Made by a program: the position numbers and the translations under genes. The notes beneath the pieces were generated by a model, which searched no databases, was not told the DNA's origin, and saw nothing but the letters and a program-made list of their open reading frames with translations. From NCBI GenBank assembly GCA_937927675.1, contig CALBSG010000158.1, positions 35,327 through 99,326 on the forward strand: DNA of 64,000 bases, read 5' to 3'. The DNA is from an uncultured Paracoccaceae bacterium (GTDB lineage: Bacteria; Pseudomonadota; Alphaproteobacteria; Rhodobacterales; Rhodobacteraceae). Below, piece by piece: positions 52,978-61,757 of the stretch (its first letter is position 1; the number at the start of each line of letters is the position of its first letter).

Positions 52978-53511
52978 ATGCCTCTGTTGCGTCTTATTGG
53001 TCTTTGTCTGGTTTTTGCTCAGTCCGCGCTGGCTGATACGCCGTGCCGCATCGGCGCCTATGTGCGCCCGGACGTGCCGGGCAATCCGGTGGTGGTGGAT
53101 GCCCCCGCCGATGGGGCGACCGATCTGGGTGTGATGCCCATGGTCAATGATGCCGATCGCGGCAGGATGGGGGCCAGCGCCACCATCACCGAGGTGAAGA
53201 ACGGCTATGCCGCTGTCACCGACATTCGCCCGTATCAGGGGCAGATGCTGGAGCAGTCGGGCTGGGTGTCGGCCCGGGATCTGGGGTTTGTCGTGCAGAC
53301 CTCCAAAGGGTTTGCCGCCCCCGATCCGGCCTCCAACGTGATCTGGACCGGTGTGGATTGGATCAGTTCGGACATGTTCACCACGATTCTTGATTGCAAA
53401 GGCGAATGGGTTGCGTTGCAAATGGCCGATATAGCCATCGCGGCCCCGGTCTGGGTGCGTGGCACCTGCGCGGGGCAGGAAACCACGTGCGACGGTGTCA
53501 CGGGTGACTGA
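52978..53511 (+). CDS. Small exported protein, SH3-like, unknown function
   Basis: 177 residues from the ATG at 52978. A signal peptide (MPLLRLIGLCLVFAQSALA) precedes DTPC. The mature part has six cysteines and an SH3b-like stretch (PADGATDLGVMPMVNDADRG ... ITEVKNGYAAVTDI ... SGWVSARDLGFVVQT). Probably periplasmic. No specific family recognised and no obvious link to its neighbours. Confidence 0.7.
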   Translation: MPLLRLIGLCLVFAQSALADTPCRIGAYVRPDVPGNPVVVDAPADGATDLGVMPMVNDADRGRMGASATITEVKNGYAAVTDIRPYQGQMLEQSGWVSARDLGFVVQTSKGFAAPDPASNVIWTGVDWISSDMFTTILDCKGEWVALQMADIAIAAPVWVRGTCAGQETTCDGVTGD

Positions 53512-53716
53512 TTTTCCTGCTCCGCTTGACTCTGCAGACTATCACGCGTATCCGCGCATCTGAATTCCCCGGAGGCCTATGCTTCCGGTCCTTTGCCCTT
53601 TGCGAAGGATCGCCACCTGCCAGCGCGTTGCGCCCGCAGGTGCCGTTTCGCTTTGGGCTTGGGAATGACTGTCCGCCGCCCCATATGGGGCAAAACCGCG
53701 AAAAAAGGGTGCGCTG

Positions 53717-55213
53717 ATGTTTGAGAGCCTTTCCGAACGCCTTGGGTCCGTCTTTGATCGGCTGACCAAGGCTGGTGCGCTGTCCGAGGCAGATGTCGAA
53801 GCCGCCCTGCGCGAAGTGCGTACGGCGCTGTTGGAGGCTGACGTTTCGCTCGCCGTTGCGCGGGATTTCATCAAGGCGGTGAAGACCAAGGCCACAGGCC
53901 AAGCGGTGACCAAATCGGTCACGCCGGGCCAGCAGGTCGTCAAGATTGTTCATGATGAACTGGTTCGCGTGCTGGCGGGCGAAGGCGAGCCGGACGCCCT
54001 GAAGATCGACAACCCGCCCTCCGCCATTCTGATGGTGGGTTTGCAAGGCTCGGGGAAAACCACGACCACGGCCAAGCTGGCCAAGCGGTTGAAGGAAAAG
54101 AACGGCAAGAAGGTGCTGTTGGCGTCGCTCGACACCAACCGTCCGGCCGCGATGGAGCAGTTGGCCATTCTGGCGGGGCAGGTGGGCGTTGACAGCCTGC
54201 CGATCGTCAAGGGCGAAACTGCGGTGCAGATCGCCAAGCGCGCCAAGACCCAAGCCACGCTTGGCGGCTATGATGTGCTGTTCCTTGATACCGCGGGCCG
54301 TCTGCACATCGACGAAGTGTTGATGGACGAAGTTCAGGCCGTGCGCGATATCGCCCAGCCGCGCGAGACGCTGTTGGTGGTTGACGGTCTGACAGGCCAA
54401 GACGCGGTGAACGTTGCGACCGAGTTTGACGGCAAGGTTGGCATTTCCGGCGTGGTCTTGACCCGGATGGATGGCGACGGCCGTGGCGGTGCTGCGCTGT
54501 CGATGCGGGCGGTGACGGGCAAGCCCATTCGTTTCGTCGGTCTTGGCGAAAAGATGGACGCCATCGAGACCTTTGAGGCGGAACGTGTCGCGGGCCGCAT
54601 CCTTGGCATGGGCGACATCGTGGCGCTGGTTGAAAAGGCGCGCGAAACCTTTGAGGCGGAACAAGCCGAACGCATGGCCAAGCGCTTTGCCAAGGGCCTG
54701 TTCAACATGAACGACATGCGCAGCCAGCTGGAGCAGATGCTCAAGATGGGCGGCATGCAGGGGTTGATGGGCATGCTGCCGGGCATGGGCGGTATGGCGA
54801 AGAAGGCCGAGGAAGCCGGCTTCAACGACAAGATGCTGAAGCATCAAATCGCGCTTATCAATTCGATGACCAAGAAAGAGCGGGCCAACCCCGATCTGAT
54901 GGCCGCCAGCCGCAAAAAGCGTGTCGCGGCCGGGGCGGGGCTGGATGTGGCTGATCTGAACAAGCTGTTGAAGCAGCACAAGCAGATGGCCGAGATGATG
55001 AAGAAGATGGGCAAGGGTGGCATGATGAAGCAGGCCATCAAGCAGATGATGGGCAAGGGCGGCATGCCGGATATGTCCAAAATGAGCCCGGCCGAGTTGG
55101 AAGCTGCTGCCAAAGGCATGAAAGAAGGCATGGGCATGGGCGGGGGCTTCCCCGGTCTGCCGCGCGGCATGAGCCTGCCCTCGAGCCTGTCGGGGCTGAT
55201 GAAGAAGAAATGA
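53717..55213 (+). CDS. ffh: Signal recognition particle protein Ffh (SRP54)
   Basis: 498 residues with the N domain (1-85), the GTPase domain (G1 GLQGSGKTTTTAKLA at about 108-122; DTNRPAAMEQL; DTAGRL; TRMDGDGRGG) and a long methionine-rich M domain with MGGMQGLMGMLPGMGGMAKK that binds 4.5S RNA and signal peptides. It targets membrane proteins co-translationally. It is followed by a GNAT gene that starts inside its stop. The tail is richer in Met/Gly than in E. coli. Confidence 0.98.
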   Translation: MFESLSERLGSVFDRLTKAGALSEADVEAALREVRTALLEADVSLAVARDFIKAVKTKATGQAVTKSVTPGQQVVKIVHDELVRVLAGEGEPDALKIDNPPSAILMVGLQGSGKTTTTAKLAKRLKEKNGKKVLLASLDTNRPAAMEQLAILAGQVGVDSLPIVKGETAVQIAKRAKTQATLGGYDVLFLDTAGRLHIDEVLMDEVQAVRDIAQPRETLLVVDGLTGQDAVNVATEFDGKVGISGVVLTRMDGDGRGGAALSMRAVTGKPIRFVGLGEKMDAIETFEAERVAGRILGMGDIVALVEKARETFEAEQAERMAKRFAKGLFNMNDMRSQLEQMLKMGGMQGLMGMLPGMGGMAKKAEEAGFNDKMLKHQIALINSMTKKERANPDLMAASRKKRVAAGAGLDVADLNKLLKQHKQMAEMMKKMGKGGMMKQAIKQMMGKGGMPDMSKMSPAELEAAAKGMKEGMGMGGGFPGLPRGMSLPSSLSGLMKKK

Positions 55214-55761
55214 TGCAAGCCGCTGCGCCCGCACTGGCCCCCACGTTGATCGGGGTTCCCGTTCTGGAAACGGAACGGTTGCGGCTGCGCGGGCCTAAGC
55301 TGGTGGATTTTGAAACCTTTGCGGCCTTTCTGCAATCGGACCGCGCCGCGTTTGTCGGGGGCAAGCAGCCCCGCGTGCAGGCTTGGCGTGCCTTTGGCCA
55401 TCTGACCGGCCATTGGGTGCTGCGCGGTTTTTCGATGTTCATCATCGCTGACAAGACAACCGATGCCGCGCTGGGCATGGCGGGGCCGTGGTTCCCCGAA
55501 GGTTGGCCCGAGCCTGAAATCGGCTGGTCGATCTGGGATGCCGCTGCCGAAGGCAAGGGCGTGGCGCATGAGGCGGCAACCGCCGCACGGGCTTGGGCCT
55601 ATGACGCCTTGGGCTGGACCACGGCGATTTCGCTGATCGTCGATGGCAACGCCCGTTCCGAAGCGTTGGCCCGTCGCATGGGCTGCCAGTTCGAAGGCGA
55701 GTTCACCCACGAAACCTTTGGCAAAAGCCGCATCTTCCGCCACCCTGCGAGGCCCGCATGA
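55210..55761 (+). CDS. GNAT acetyltransferase (RimJ/RimL type)
   Basis: 183 residues. Typical Acetyltransf_3 features: an opening TERLRLRGPKLVDFETFAAF, LGMAGPWFPEGWPEPEIGW, the acetyl-CoA loop region EGKGVAHEAATAARAWAYD, and VDGNARSEALARRMGCQFEG. The N-acetylated target cannot be predicted. It overlaps ffh and the chorismate mutase gene. Confidence 0.87.
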   Translation: MMQAAAPALAPTLIGVPVLETERLRLRGPKLVDFETFAAFLQSDRAAFVGGKQPRVQAWRAFGHLTGHWVLRGFSMFIIADKTTDAALGMAGPWFPEGWPEPEIGWSIWDAAAEGKGVAHEAATAARAWAYDALGWTTAISLIVDGNARSEALARRMGCQFEGEFTHETFGKSRIFRHPARPA

Positions 55762-56066
55762 CCGACGCCAGTTTTGACACCTCCGGCCGCGCCGCCGCAA
55801 TCTTGAAAGAGCATCGCCAGTCCATCGACCGGCTGGATGCCATCTTGGTTTACACGCTGGCAGAGCGGTTCAAACACACCCAGGCCGTGGGGAAACTCAA
55901 GGCCGAGCACGATCTTCCCCCGTCCGATCCCACCCGCGAAGCGCGCCAGATCGAACGGCTGGAGAAACTGGCGGACGAGGCAAACCTTGATCCGGAATTC
56001 GCCAAGAAATTCCTGACCTTCATCATCTCTGAAGTCATCAGGCACCACGAGAAACTGCAGAAATAA
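55758..56066 (+). CDS. Chorismate mutase (AroQ type)
   Basis: 102 residues, an all-helical AroQ domain with ILKEHRQSIDRLDAILVYTLAERFKHTQAVGKLK as the first helix (shown in part for R and K active-site residues) and ERLEKLADEANLDPEFAKKFL further on. Converts chorismate to prephenate for phenylalanine and tyrosine synthesis. In Rhodobacteraceae this small enzyme commonly sits between ffh and rpsP. Start overlaps the GNAT gene (ATGA). Confidence 0.9.
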   Translation: MTDASFDTSGRAAAILKEHRQSIDRLDAILVYTLAERFKHTQAVGKLKAEHDLPPSDPTREARQIERLEKLADEANLDPEFAKKFLTFIISEVIRHHEKLQK

Positions 56067-56118
56067 CCCCAAAAGGTGGACCGAAATCCACCCACGAAAA
56101 CCCTGAAGGAGACTACCC

Positions 56119-56472
56119 ATGGCTACCAAAATTCGTCTTGCACGCGGCGGTTCCAAAAAGCGTCCGTTCTACTCGATCGTCGTGACCGACAGCCGCATGC
56201 CGCGTGACGGCCGCTTCCTGGAAAAGCTGGGCACCTATAACCCGATGCTGGCCAAGGACGACGCCAACCGCGTTGTGATGAACGTCGATCGCGCCAAAGA
56301 GCTTCTGGCCACCGGCGCCCAGCCGACCGACCGCGTTGCACGCTTCCTGGAAGCTGCTGGCGTTCTGGCCAAGAAGGTTCGTTCGAACCCGAAGACCGGC
56401 ACCCCGGGCAAGGCCATGGCTGAGCGCGCTGCCAAGAAGGCCGCACGCAACGAAGCTCCGGCTGCTGAATAA
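56119..56472 (+). CDS. rpsP: 30S ribosomal protein S16
   Basis: 117 residues with the S16 core (KIRLARGGSKKRPFYSIVVT, DRFLE-type loop as DGRFLEKLGTYNPM, RAKELLATGAQPTDRVARFL) and an alanine/lysine-rich C-terminal tail. GAAGGAG lies shortly upstream of the ATG. It heads the conserved rpsP-rimM-trmD-rplS region. Confidence 0.98.
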   Translation: MATKIRLARGGSKKRPFYSIVVTDSRMPRDGRFLEKLGTYNPMLAKDDANRVVMNVDRAKELLATGAQPTDRVARFLEAAGVLAKKVRSNPKTGTPGKAMAERAAKKAARNEAPAAE

Positions 56473-56504
56473 GCTTGCTGTCGCTGATCCCAGGATTGGG
56501 ACTG

Positions 56505-56654
56505 GTGCGCCGGTCCATCACGATCGCCCTTTGCGGGGCGTCGTTTTGGGCTGGTGTAAAGTTCGCCGAGTCCGGGCAGGCTGCGGCCTGTCTGGGCGTC
56601 GGCGGGCAGATTGACCCGCGCGGGGTCTGCATGAGTGAGGGGGCTGCACCATGA
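56505..56654 (+). CDS. Tiny single-pass membrane protein between rpsP and rimM
   Basis: 49 residues if begun at the GTG at 56505 (AGGA eight bases before); an in-frame TTG at 56475 gives 59. One hydrophobic helix (SITIALCGASFWAGVKFAE) is followed by a short segment with two cysteines (AAACLGVGGQIDPRGVCMSE). The stop overlaps the rimM start by four bases (ATGA), as in other coupled genes here, which is the main argument that it is real. Similar short proteins are, as far as I recall, present at this spot in related genomes. Function unknown. Confidence 0.65.
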   Translation: MRRSITIALCGASFWAGVKFAESGQAAACLGVGGQIDPRGVCMSEGAAP

Positions 56655-57157
56655 CCACAGATCGCATCTGTGTCGGCGTAATCGGCGGCGCCTTTGGCGT
56701 GACCGGCGAAGTGCGCTTGAAGTCCTTCTGTGCCGAGCCTTCGGCAATTGCCGATTATGGCCCCTTGTTCACGGCCGACGGCAGCCACAGCTTTACAATC
56801 AAACTGACGCGCCCGGTGTCCGGCGGGCTTGGCGCGCGCTTGTCTGGCGTCAAGACCAAGGAAGAGGCCGACGCGCTGCGCGGCACTGAATTGTTTGTCG
56901 ATCGCACCAAATTGCCCAAACTGCCGGATGATGAATTCTATCACTCCGATCTGATTGGGTTGGAGGTGCTGGACACGGGCGGTGTGTCCTTGGGCCGGGT
57001 GATTGCCGTGCATAACCATGGCGCGGGCGATATTCTCGAAATCAATGGGGCAGGGCGCAAAACCGCGTTGATGCTGCCCTTTACGCTGGCGGCGGTGCCG
57101 ACGGTGGATCTTGGTGCAGGGCGTGTCATCGTCGATCTGCCAGAAGGTCTGGACTAA
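56651..57157 (+). CDS. rimM: 16S rRNA processing protein RimM
   Basis: 168 residues. The RimM N-domain (VGVIGGAFGVTGEVRLKSFC) and the PRC-barrel (YHSDLIGLEVLDTGGVSLGRVIAVHNHGAGDILEI, order shown; then LMLPFTLAAVPTVDLGAGRVIVDLPEGL) are canonical. It assists 30S head maturation and binds S19. Coupled to the small upstream gene. Confidence 0.96.
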   Translation: MTTDRICVGVIGGAFGVTGEVRLKSFCAEPSAIADYGPLFTADGSHSFTIKLTRPVSGGLGARLSGVKTKEEADALRGTELFVDRTKLPKLPDDEFYHSDLIGLEVLDTGGVSLGRVIAVHNHGAGDILEINGAGRKTALMLPFTLAAVPTVDLGAGRVIVDLPEGLD

Positions 57158-57202
57158 CCTGCGCGCCCGCGCTTTGATGCGCGAAATTGTGGTGGTGCGG
57201 GT

Positions 57203-57901
57203 ATGACGTTTCGGCTCAGGTTATTGCAGGGTGCGACGGCGCTTTTGTATTTTGGGCCGCTTCTGGCAGGGCTTGGCGGTTTTGGCTGGTCTGTCATTCC
57301 GATCTTTGCCGCGCTTTTTCTGCTGTGGCTGTTCATCCTGCGGCCCCAGCAATGGCCGCGCCATCTGGCCGATTGGGCCCGGCCCGAGGCGCTGATTGCG
57401 CTGTTGACCCAAGCGGTGGTGCAGGTACTGCTGGTGGCTGTCAGTTTCGGTATCGGGCGCGGGATTGGTGGCGCATTGGGGGCGCTGCCGCCGTTTCCGC
57501 TGATGTTGCCGGTTGGCATTTCCTTTCTGTCGATCCCGCTGGCCCGCATGTTGTGGGATCCCTTTGGGGCTGATGAGGGCGCTGTCGGTTTGGACGCGGT
57601 GCTGTCGGCTGTGAATGATCCTGAAGCTGACCTTCCCACGCAGATCGCACAGGCCACGCGCATGGTGGCCGCGCTGCGCCACCTGCCTGAAACAACGCCG
57701 GATTCTGTTCTGCTCGACCATCTGGCGGCGATGGGGCAGCATGTCAGCCCTGCGGCGCTGTGGGAGGCGTTGATGACCCCGATCCATGATGGCAGCGCCG
57801 GGGCGATGCAGCGGCGCGCGGCGGTCTTGCAGGGGGCCGATGTCGCTCTCGCACGCGCGGTATCGACTGCCCCTTCCCGTGGGGATCAAGCGTCGTTATG
57901 A
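57203..57901 (+). CDS. Conserved membrane protein of unknown function
   Basis: 232 residues. Four hydrophobic segments in the first 120 residues (about 10-25, 28-46, 68-85 and 98-114), then a soluble helical C-terminus with ATRMVAALRHLPETTPDSVL. No family recognised. It lies between rimM and trmD in the same direction, a position often occupied by a lineage-specific gene, and its end is 31 bases before trmD. Confidence 0.7.
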   Translation: MTFRLRLLQGATALLYFGPLLAGLGGFGWSVIPIFAALFLLWLFILRPQQWPRHLADWARPEALIALLTQAVVQVLLVAVSFGIGRGIGGALGALPPFPLMLPVGISFLSIPLARMLWDPFGADEGAVGLDAVLSAVNDPEADLPTQIAQATRMVAALRHLPETTPDSVLLDHLAAMGQHVSPAALWEALMTPIHDGSAGAMQRRAAVLQGADVALARAVSTAPSRGDQASL

Positions 57902-57932
57902 CCTCAGGCGAACCCCGCCGAAAGGTCCGCGC

Positions 57933-58748
57933 ATGTCCGATCCCGTCGAGCCAACCCCGCCTGCCCGCAAGTCGCACGGCCGTTTGCAAATTTCGGCCAG
58001 TCTGAAGCCACGGGTCTTGATGGAAGAACCCATGCTTCTGAAAGGGGCTTGGGTGGCCAAGATCGTCACCCTTTTCCCCGACGCCTTTCCCGGCACGCTT
58101 GGGCTTTCCTTGACCGGAAAGGCCCTGGAGATGGGGCGTTGGCGGCTAGAGGCGCTGGATCTGCGCAGCTTTGGCATCGGCAAGCACCGCAATGTCGACG
58201 ATACGCCAGCGGGTGGCGGGGCGGGCATGGTGCTGCGGGCAGATGTGGTGGATGCGGCGTTGCGGGTTGCCTCCGACGGCACGCCGCGCGACCGGGCGCG
58301 TTGGCCGGTGGTCTATCTGTCACCGCGCGGCAAACCGTTCACCCAAGCGATGGCGCGGGACTGGGCGGGCGCTGACGGCATCACCCTGTTGTGCGGCCGT
58401 TTTGAGGGCGTTGATCAGCGGGTACTGGACCATTGGCAGATCGAAGAGGTCAGCCTTGGCGATTTTGTCCTGACGGGCGGTGAAATTGCAGCGCAGGCGA
58501 TGTTGGATGCCACCGTGCGGCTGATCCCCGGTGTTCTGGGCAATGCCGAAAGCATCGAGGAAGAAAGCCATTCCCACGGGCTATTGGAGCATCCGCAATA
58601 TACGCGGCCGCAAGAGTGGGAGGGGGCGGAAATTCCACCCGTGTTGACCAGCGGCGACCATGGCAAGATCGCCAAATGGCGCCGGGCGGAGGCGGAAAAG
58701 CTGACGCAAGAGCGCCGCCCGGATATGTGGGACAAGCGTAAGGCGTAA
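57933..58748 (+). CDS. trmD: tRNA (guanine-N1)-methyltransferase TrmD
   Basis: 271 residues from the ATG at 57933. An extra N-terminal segment of about 40 residues (MSDPVEPTPPARKSHGRLQI...) precedes the conserved start WVAKIVTLFPDAFPG. SPOUT knot motifs are YLSPRGKPFTQAMA, LLCGRFEGVDQRVLDHW and VSLGDFVLTGGE, followed by HSHGLLEHPQYTRP. It methylates G37 of tRNAs to prevent frameshifting. An internal ATG at 58020 is an alternative start, but extended TrmD proteins are usual in this family of bacteria. Confidence 0.95.
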   Translation: MSDPVEPTPPARKSHGRLQISASLKPRVLMEEPMLLKGAWVAKIVTLFPDAFPGTLGLSLTGKALEMGRWRLEALDLRSFGIGKHRNVDDTPAGGGAGMVLRADVVDAALRVASDGTPRDRARWPVVYLSPRGKPFTQAMARDWAGADGITLLCGRFEGVDQRVLDHWQIEEVSLGDFVLTGGEIAAQAMLDATVRLIPGVLGNAESIEEESHSHGLLEHPQYTRPQEWEGAEIPPVLTSGDHGKIAKWRRAEAEKLTQERRPDMWDKRKA

Positions 58749-58760
58749 CTCGGGCAAAGG

Positions 58761-58783
58761 CCTCGGGCACGATGTGCCCGAGG
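58761..58783. terminator. Hairpin between convergent trmD and gbcB-like genes
   Basis: CCTCGGGCAC (58761-58770) pairs perfectly with GTGCCCGAGG (58774-58783) across GAT. It sits exactly in the short gap between converging genes. There is no T-tract on either side, so it may be a weak terminator or an mRNA 3' end stabiliser. Confidence 0.6.
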
Positions 58784-58793
58784 AATGTAGCGG

Positions 58794-59867
58794 TTACACG
58801 GCGACTTCCACCTTGCCCAACGGGCGCGAGCAGCAGGCAAGGATGAAGCCGTCGGCCACATCTTCGTCGCTGATCCCGCCGTTATGGACCATGTGAACCT
58901 CTCCGGCGGTCTTTTTCACCTTGCAGGTGCCGCACAGGCCAAAGGTGCAGCCCGACGGGATGTTCAGACCCGACCGCTTGGCCACGGCCAGAACGGTGTC
59001 GGTTTCATCACAGGTGGCCGTGATGCCCGAGGTGGTAAAGGCGATCTCGGCGGCGGCCCCGGCTTCGGGGGTGATGTCGTTCAGGGCAGGAGATTCGCCC
59101 TCGTCATGCACCGGCGCGCCAAAGCTTTCCTGATGGTAGTGGGCCATGTCAAAGCCAAGCGAGGCAAGCATTTCCCGCACAGCCTGCATGAACGGCTCAG
59201 GTCCGCAGCAGAAGACTTCCCGCTCCAGATAATCCGGGGCCATCAGGCCCAGCATGATCTGGGAAAGGCGGCCTTGATAGCCATGCCAGGTGCGGAAGGA
59301 GTCGGGCTCTTCGACGGTGAAGCGCAGTTTCAGACCCGGAACGCGGTTGGCAAAGTTTTCCAGCCGCTCGCGGAAGATGATGTCCGACGGGTGACGCGCG
59401 GCATGGACAAAGGTGATGTCGGGCATTTCGCCCGAATCCCACGCCCAGGTCGTCATCGACATCATCGGTGTGATGCCCGAGCCAGCCGAGATGAACAGAT
59501 ATTTCTTCGCCGGGTGGCGGTGGAACGAAAAGATCCCCGCCGGGCCATAGGCCTTGATCTTCATCCCCGGTTTCAGGTGATCCAGCATCCAGCGCGTGCC
59601 GATGGAGCCTGCCTGCGCCTTGACCGTGATCGAGATCGACAAGGGGCGCGAGGGCGAGGAGGAAATCGTGTAGGTGCGCTGCACGTTGCCGCCCGGCACC
59701 GGCAGATCCAGCGTGATGAACTGGCCGGGCTGGTAGTCAAACCACGCGCCCGAAGGCGCGCGGAAGGTGAAGCTGGCGGTATCGGCCACGTCCGGCACCA
59801 CCATGGCAAGTTCAAGCCATTCGTCGTCCGACCAAGGCTTGCCGGACCAGTTGATTTGCGCGCCCAT
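58794..59867 (-). CDS. gbcB: Ferredoxin-NAD(P) reductase partner of a Rieske oxygenase (GbcB-like)
   Basis: 357 residues: FAD-binding barrel (RTYTISSSPSRP), NAD(P) domain (FISAGSGITPMMSM; FCCGPEPFMQAV) and a C-terminal plant-type [2Fe-2S] domain (SGCTFGLCGTCKV ... ILACCSRP). It passes electrons from NAD(P)H to the terminal oxygenase encoded upstream, whose stop is one base from this start. The three-domain layout matches the reductase of glycine betaine monooxygenase; a stachydrine or carnitine system is the alternative. Confidence 0.82.
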   Translation of the reverse strand: MGAQINWSGKPWSDDEWLELAMVVPDVADTASFTFRAPSGAWFDYQPGQFITLDLPVPGGNVQRTYTISSSPSRPLSISITVKAQAGSIGTRWMLDHLKPGMKIKAYGPAGIFSFHRHPAKKYLFISAGSGITPMMSMTTWAWDSGEMPDITFVHAARHPSDIIFRERLENFANRVPGLKLRFTVEEPDSFRTWHGYQGRLSQIMLGLMAPDYLEREVFCCGPEPFMQAVREMLASLGFDMAHYHQESFGAPVHDEGESPALNDITPEAGAAAEIAFTTSGITATCDETDTVLAVAKRSGLNIPSGCTFGLCGTCKVKKTAGEVHMVHNGGISDEDVADGFILACCSRPLGKVEVAV

Positions 59868-59868
59868 C

Positions 59869-61101
59869 TTATTCGGCCGCCATCGGTTGGGCGGGCGTCA
59901 GATGACGTGTCATCGTGGCGCAATACCAGTCGATGAACTGCGCCACGCCGCTTTCTTGCTGCGGCGAATAGGGGCCGGGCTCGTAGGCGGGCGACAGGAT
60001 GCCCTTTTGGTTTTCTTCGACCACCAGACGGTCTTCGTCATTGGTGGCTTCCCAAACCTCGGTCAGGCGTTTGATGTCATAGTCGCGGCCTTCTACGGCG
60101 TCTTTGTGCACCAGCCAGGTGGTGACCACTTCGGTCTCGGTGGCGCTGATCGGCAAGACGCGGAAATTCAGCACGTGATCCGACAGGAAGTGGTTCCAAG
60201 TGTTCGGGTAGTGGAAGAACAAGAGCGAACCGGCATTGGCAAAGGGCATGCCGGGCAGTTTGGGCGCGGCTGCCTTGCCGTCCATCGTGTAGCTGACCGC
60301 TTCGCCGACAAAGGGGATGCGGACCAGACGCCATTGCTCGCTTTCCGAGATCAGATAGCGCGACGGCAGGCCGGCGGCCTCGCAGCGTTCGACGTGGGCG
60401 GCACCAACGGGCGAAGACAGGCTGTCATCGCCGCCGACAAGGTTCGGGTCATCGTTGAAGGTGCGGCACAGCGACGGGTGAGATCCGGCGCAGTGATAGC
60501 ATTCGCGGTTGTTTTCCAGCACCAGTTTCCAGTTGCCGTTTTCCACGATGCGCGACTGGAACGCGACCTTGAGGTCAGCCATGCCATGCGGCGCGGAATA
60601 CCGATTGGCCGCTGTTTGCACAGGCGCAAAATCGGGGGCGGTTTCGGCGAGGCAGATAAAGACCATTCCGGCGGCAACCGCGCAATGCACGGTCTTCAGG
60701 CCATGGGCTGCTGGCTTGAAATCGGGGCCCATTTCGCGGGCCCACATCAGCTTGCCATCAAGGTCATAGGTCCACTGGTGGTAGGGGCAGACCAGTTTCA
60801 CGGTGGAGCCGGAGGTCTTGGAGCACAGGCGCTGGCCGCGGTGGCGGCAGACGTTGTGGAAGGCGCGAATCTCGCCATCCGAACCTTTGACGATCACGAC
60901 GGGATAGGCGCCCAGTTGCAGCGTCACATAGGCCCCAGCCTTTGGCAGCTCTGCGGCAGAGGCGGCAAAGATCCAGTCTTTGTAAAAGATCGAGTTCAGA
61001 TCGGCCTGCAGCACGCCTTCATCGCAGTACAGCGCTTGCGGCAGCGAATGATCGGGGCGGCGCTGGGCGAATTGCGCAGAGATTTCGGCTTGGTTCAGCA
61101 T
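59869..61101 (-). CDS. gbcA: Rieske non-haem iron oxygenase, glycine betaine monooxygenase-like (GbcA)
   Basis: 410 residues from the ATG at 61101 (GAGG five bases before); the frame is open further upstream without a better start. Rieske ligands are C85-x-H87 and C105-x2-H108 (CRHRGQRLC ... CPYHQW), and the catalytic iron site has H203 and H208 (ECYHCAGSHPSL). The pairing with a GbcB-type reductase supports oxidative removal of a methyl group from glycine betaine as formaldehyde, giving dimethylglycine. Proline betaine or carnitine are possible substrates. A cobalamin riboswitch lies in its 5' leader. Confidence 0.8.
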   Translation of the reverse strand: MLNQAEISAQFAQRRPDHSLPQALYCDEGVLQADLNSIFYKDWIFAASAAELPKAGAYVTLQLGAYPVVIVKGSDGEIRAFHNVCRHRGQRLCSKTSGSTVKLVCPYHQWTYDLDGKLMWAREMGPDFKPAAHGLKTVHCAVAAGMVFICLAETAPDFAPVQTAANRYSAPHGMADLKVAFQSRIVENGNWKLVLENNRECYHCAGSHPSLCRTFNDDPNLVGGDDSLSSPVGAAHVERCEAAGLPSRYLISESEQWRLVRIPFVGEAVSYTMDGKAAAPKLPGMPFANAGSLLFFHYPNTWNHFLSDHVLNFRVLPISATETEVVTTWLVHKDAVEGRDYDIKRLTEVWEATNDEDRLVVEENQKGILSPAYEPGPYSPQQESGVAQFIDWYCATMTRHLTPAQPMAAE

Positions 61102-61218
61102 ATGACCTCGCTTTCCCGGCCATCCCGCCGGGAGTGTTTCAGATGGGAACGGGAGCAAACAGGCAACCGACAGGCATAGGGCCAAGGCCGCCCAACCGCC
61201 CGCCGCGGGTGACGATTC

Positions 61219-61393
61219 CGCAAGGCTGGTTTCCGGGCTTCAGGGGGGGACCTTGCGGTCCGGGCGTGACGCCTTCCCAGGGCCTGCAGACCCCAGTGGC
61301 ACATGTCACGCCGCTCTCCCGTTACCGTTGCGGGGGCAGCGCCGGCGCTTCACCGGCTTCCCAATTCTCCGCTGTCGCCAGCGGCACCTTGCG
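61219..61393 (-). ncRNA. Cobalamin (B12) riboswitch upstream of gbcAB
   Basis: Read on the minus strand, the closing stem pairs CGCAAGG (61393-61387) with CCTTGCG (61225-61219). Between them, in order, are GGGAAGCCGGTGAAG, the core CTGCCCCCGCAACGGTAA, GCCACTGGGG, GGGAAGGCGTCACGCC and the B12-box-like AAGCCCGGAAACCAGCC. These are the conserved blocks of the class I cobalamin aptamer in correct order and spacing. The leader continues about 117 bases to the gbcA ATG. A 7-base stem TCCCGGC/GCCGGGA (61133-61114) lies directly before the ribosome site and could be part of the switch. Confidence 0.9.
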
Positions 61394-61757
61394 AAAACCA
61401 AGATACGCGGTGCGACCGTTTGGCATATCGCAAGCGCGACCTTGATGCGCGAAATACCGACAGCCGCTGTCGTGAATTGCAGATTCAGGTTTTGTGCAAG
61501 GCTGCTCGGGGCCGCCACTCTTGACCGCTCCCCCCCTTGCGCCTATACGCTCCCTGTCCGGGGTCTTGTGATCCATCGGATGCGATTCCCTATGCCCGTT
61601 CCCGGACCCTTCATCCGGCCAAAGGTATCAGGGGCGCGAACAGACAAGGCATGTGGCATCTCTGGCGGGCTTACTTCAGGTAGGGACCCGGTGAAGACCA
61701 GAAGCGCTGACACGAGCATCACCTCTGCGGACCCACCGCAGGCATATGGAGACAGGC
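61394..61757. other. Intergenic stretch between the riboswitch and rplS
   Basis: About 364 bases with no supportable protein gene. It must hold the minus-strand promoter for the riboswitch-gbcAB transcript and the plus-strand promoter for rplS. A small hairpin, CTGCGG/CCGCAG around ACCCA (about 61725-61741), lies just before the rplS ribosome site. Confidence 0.5.
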
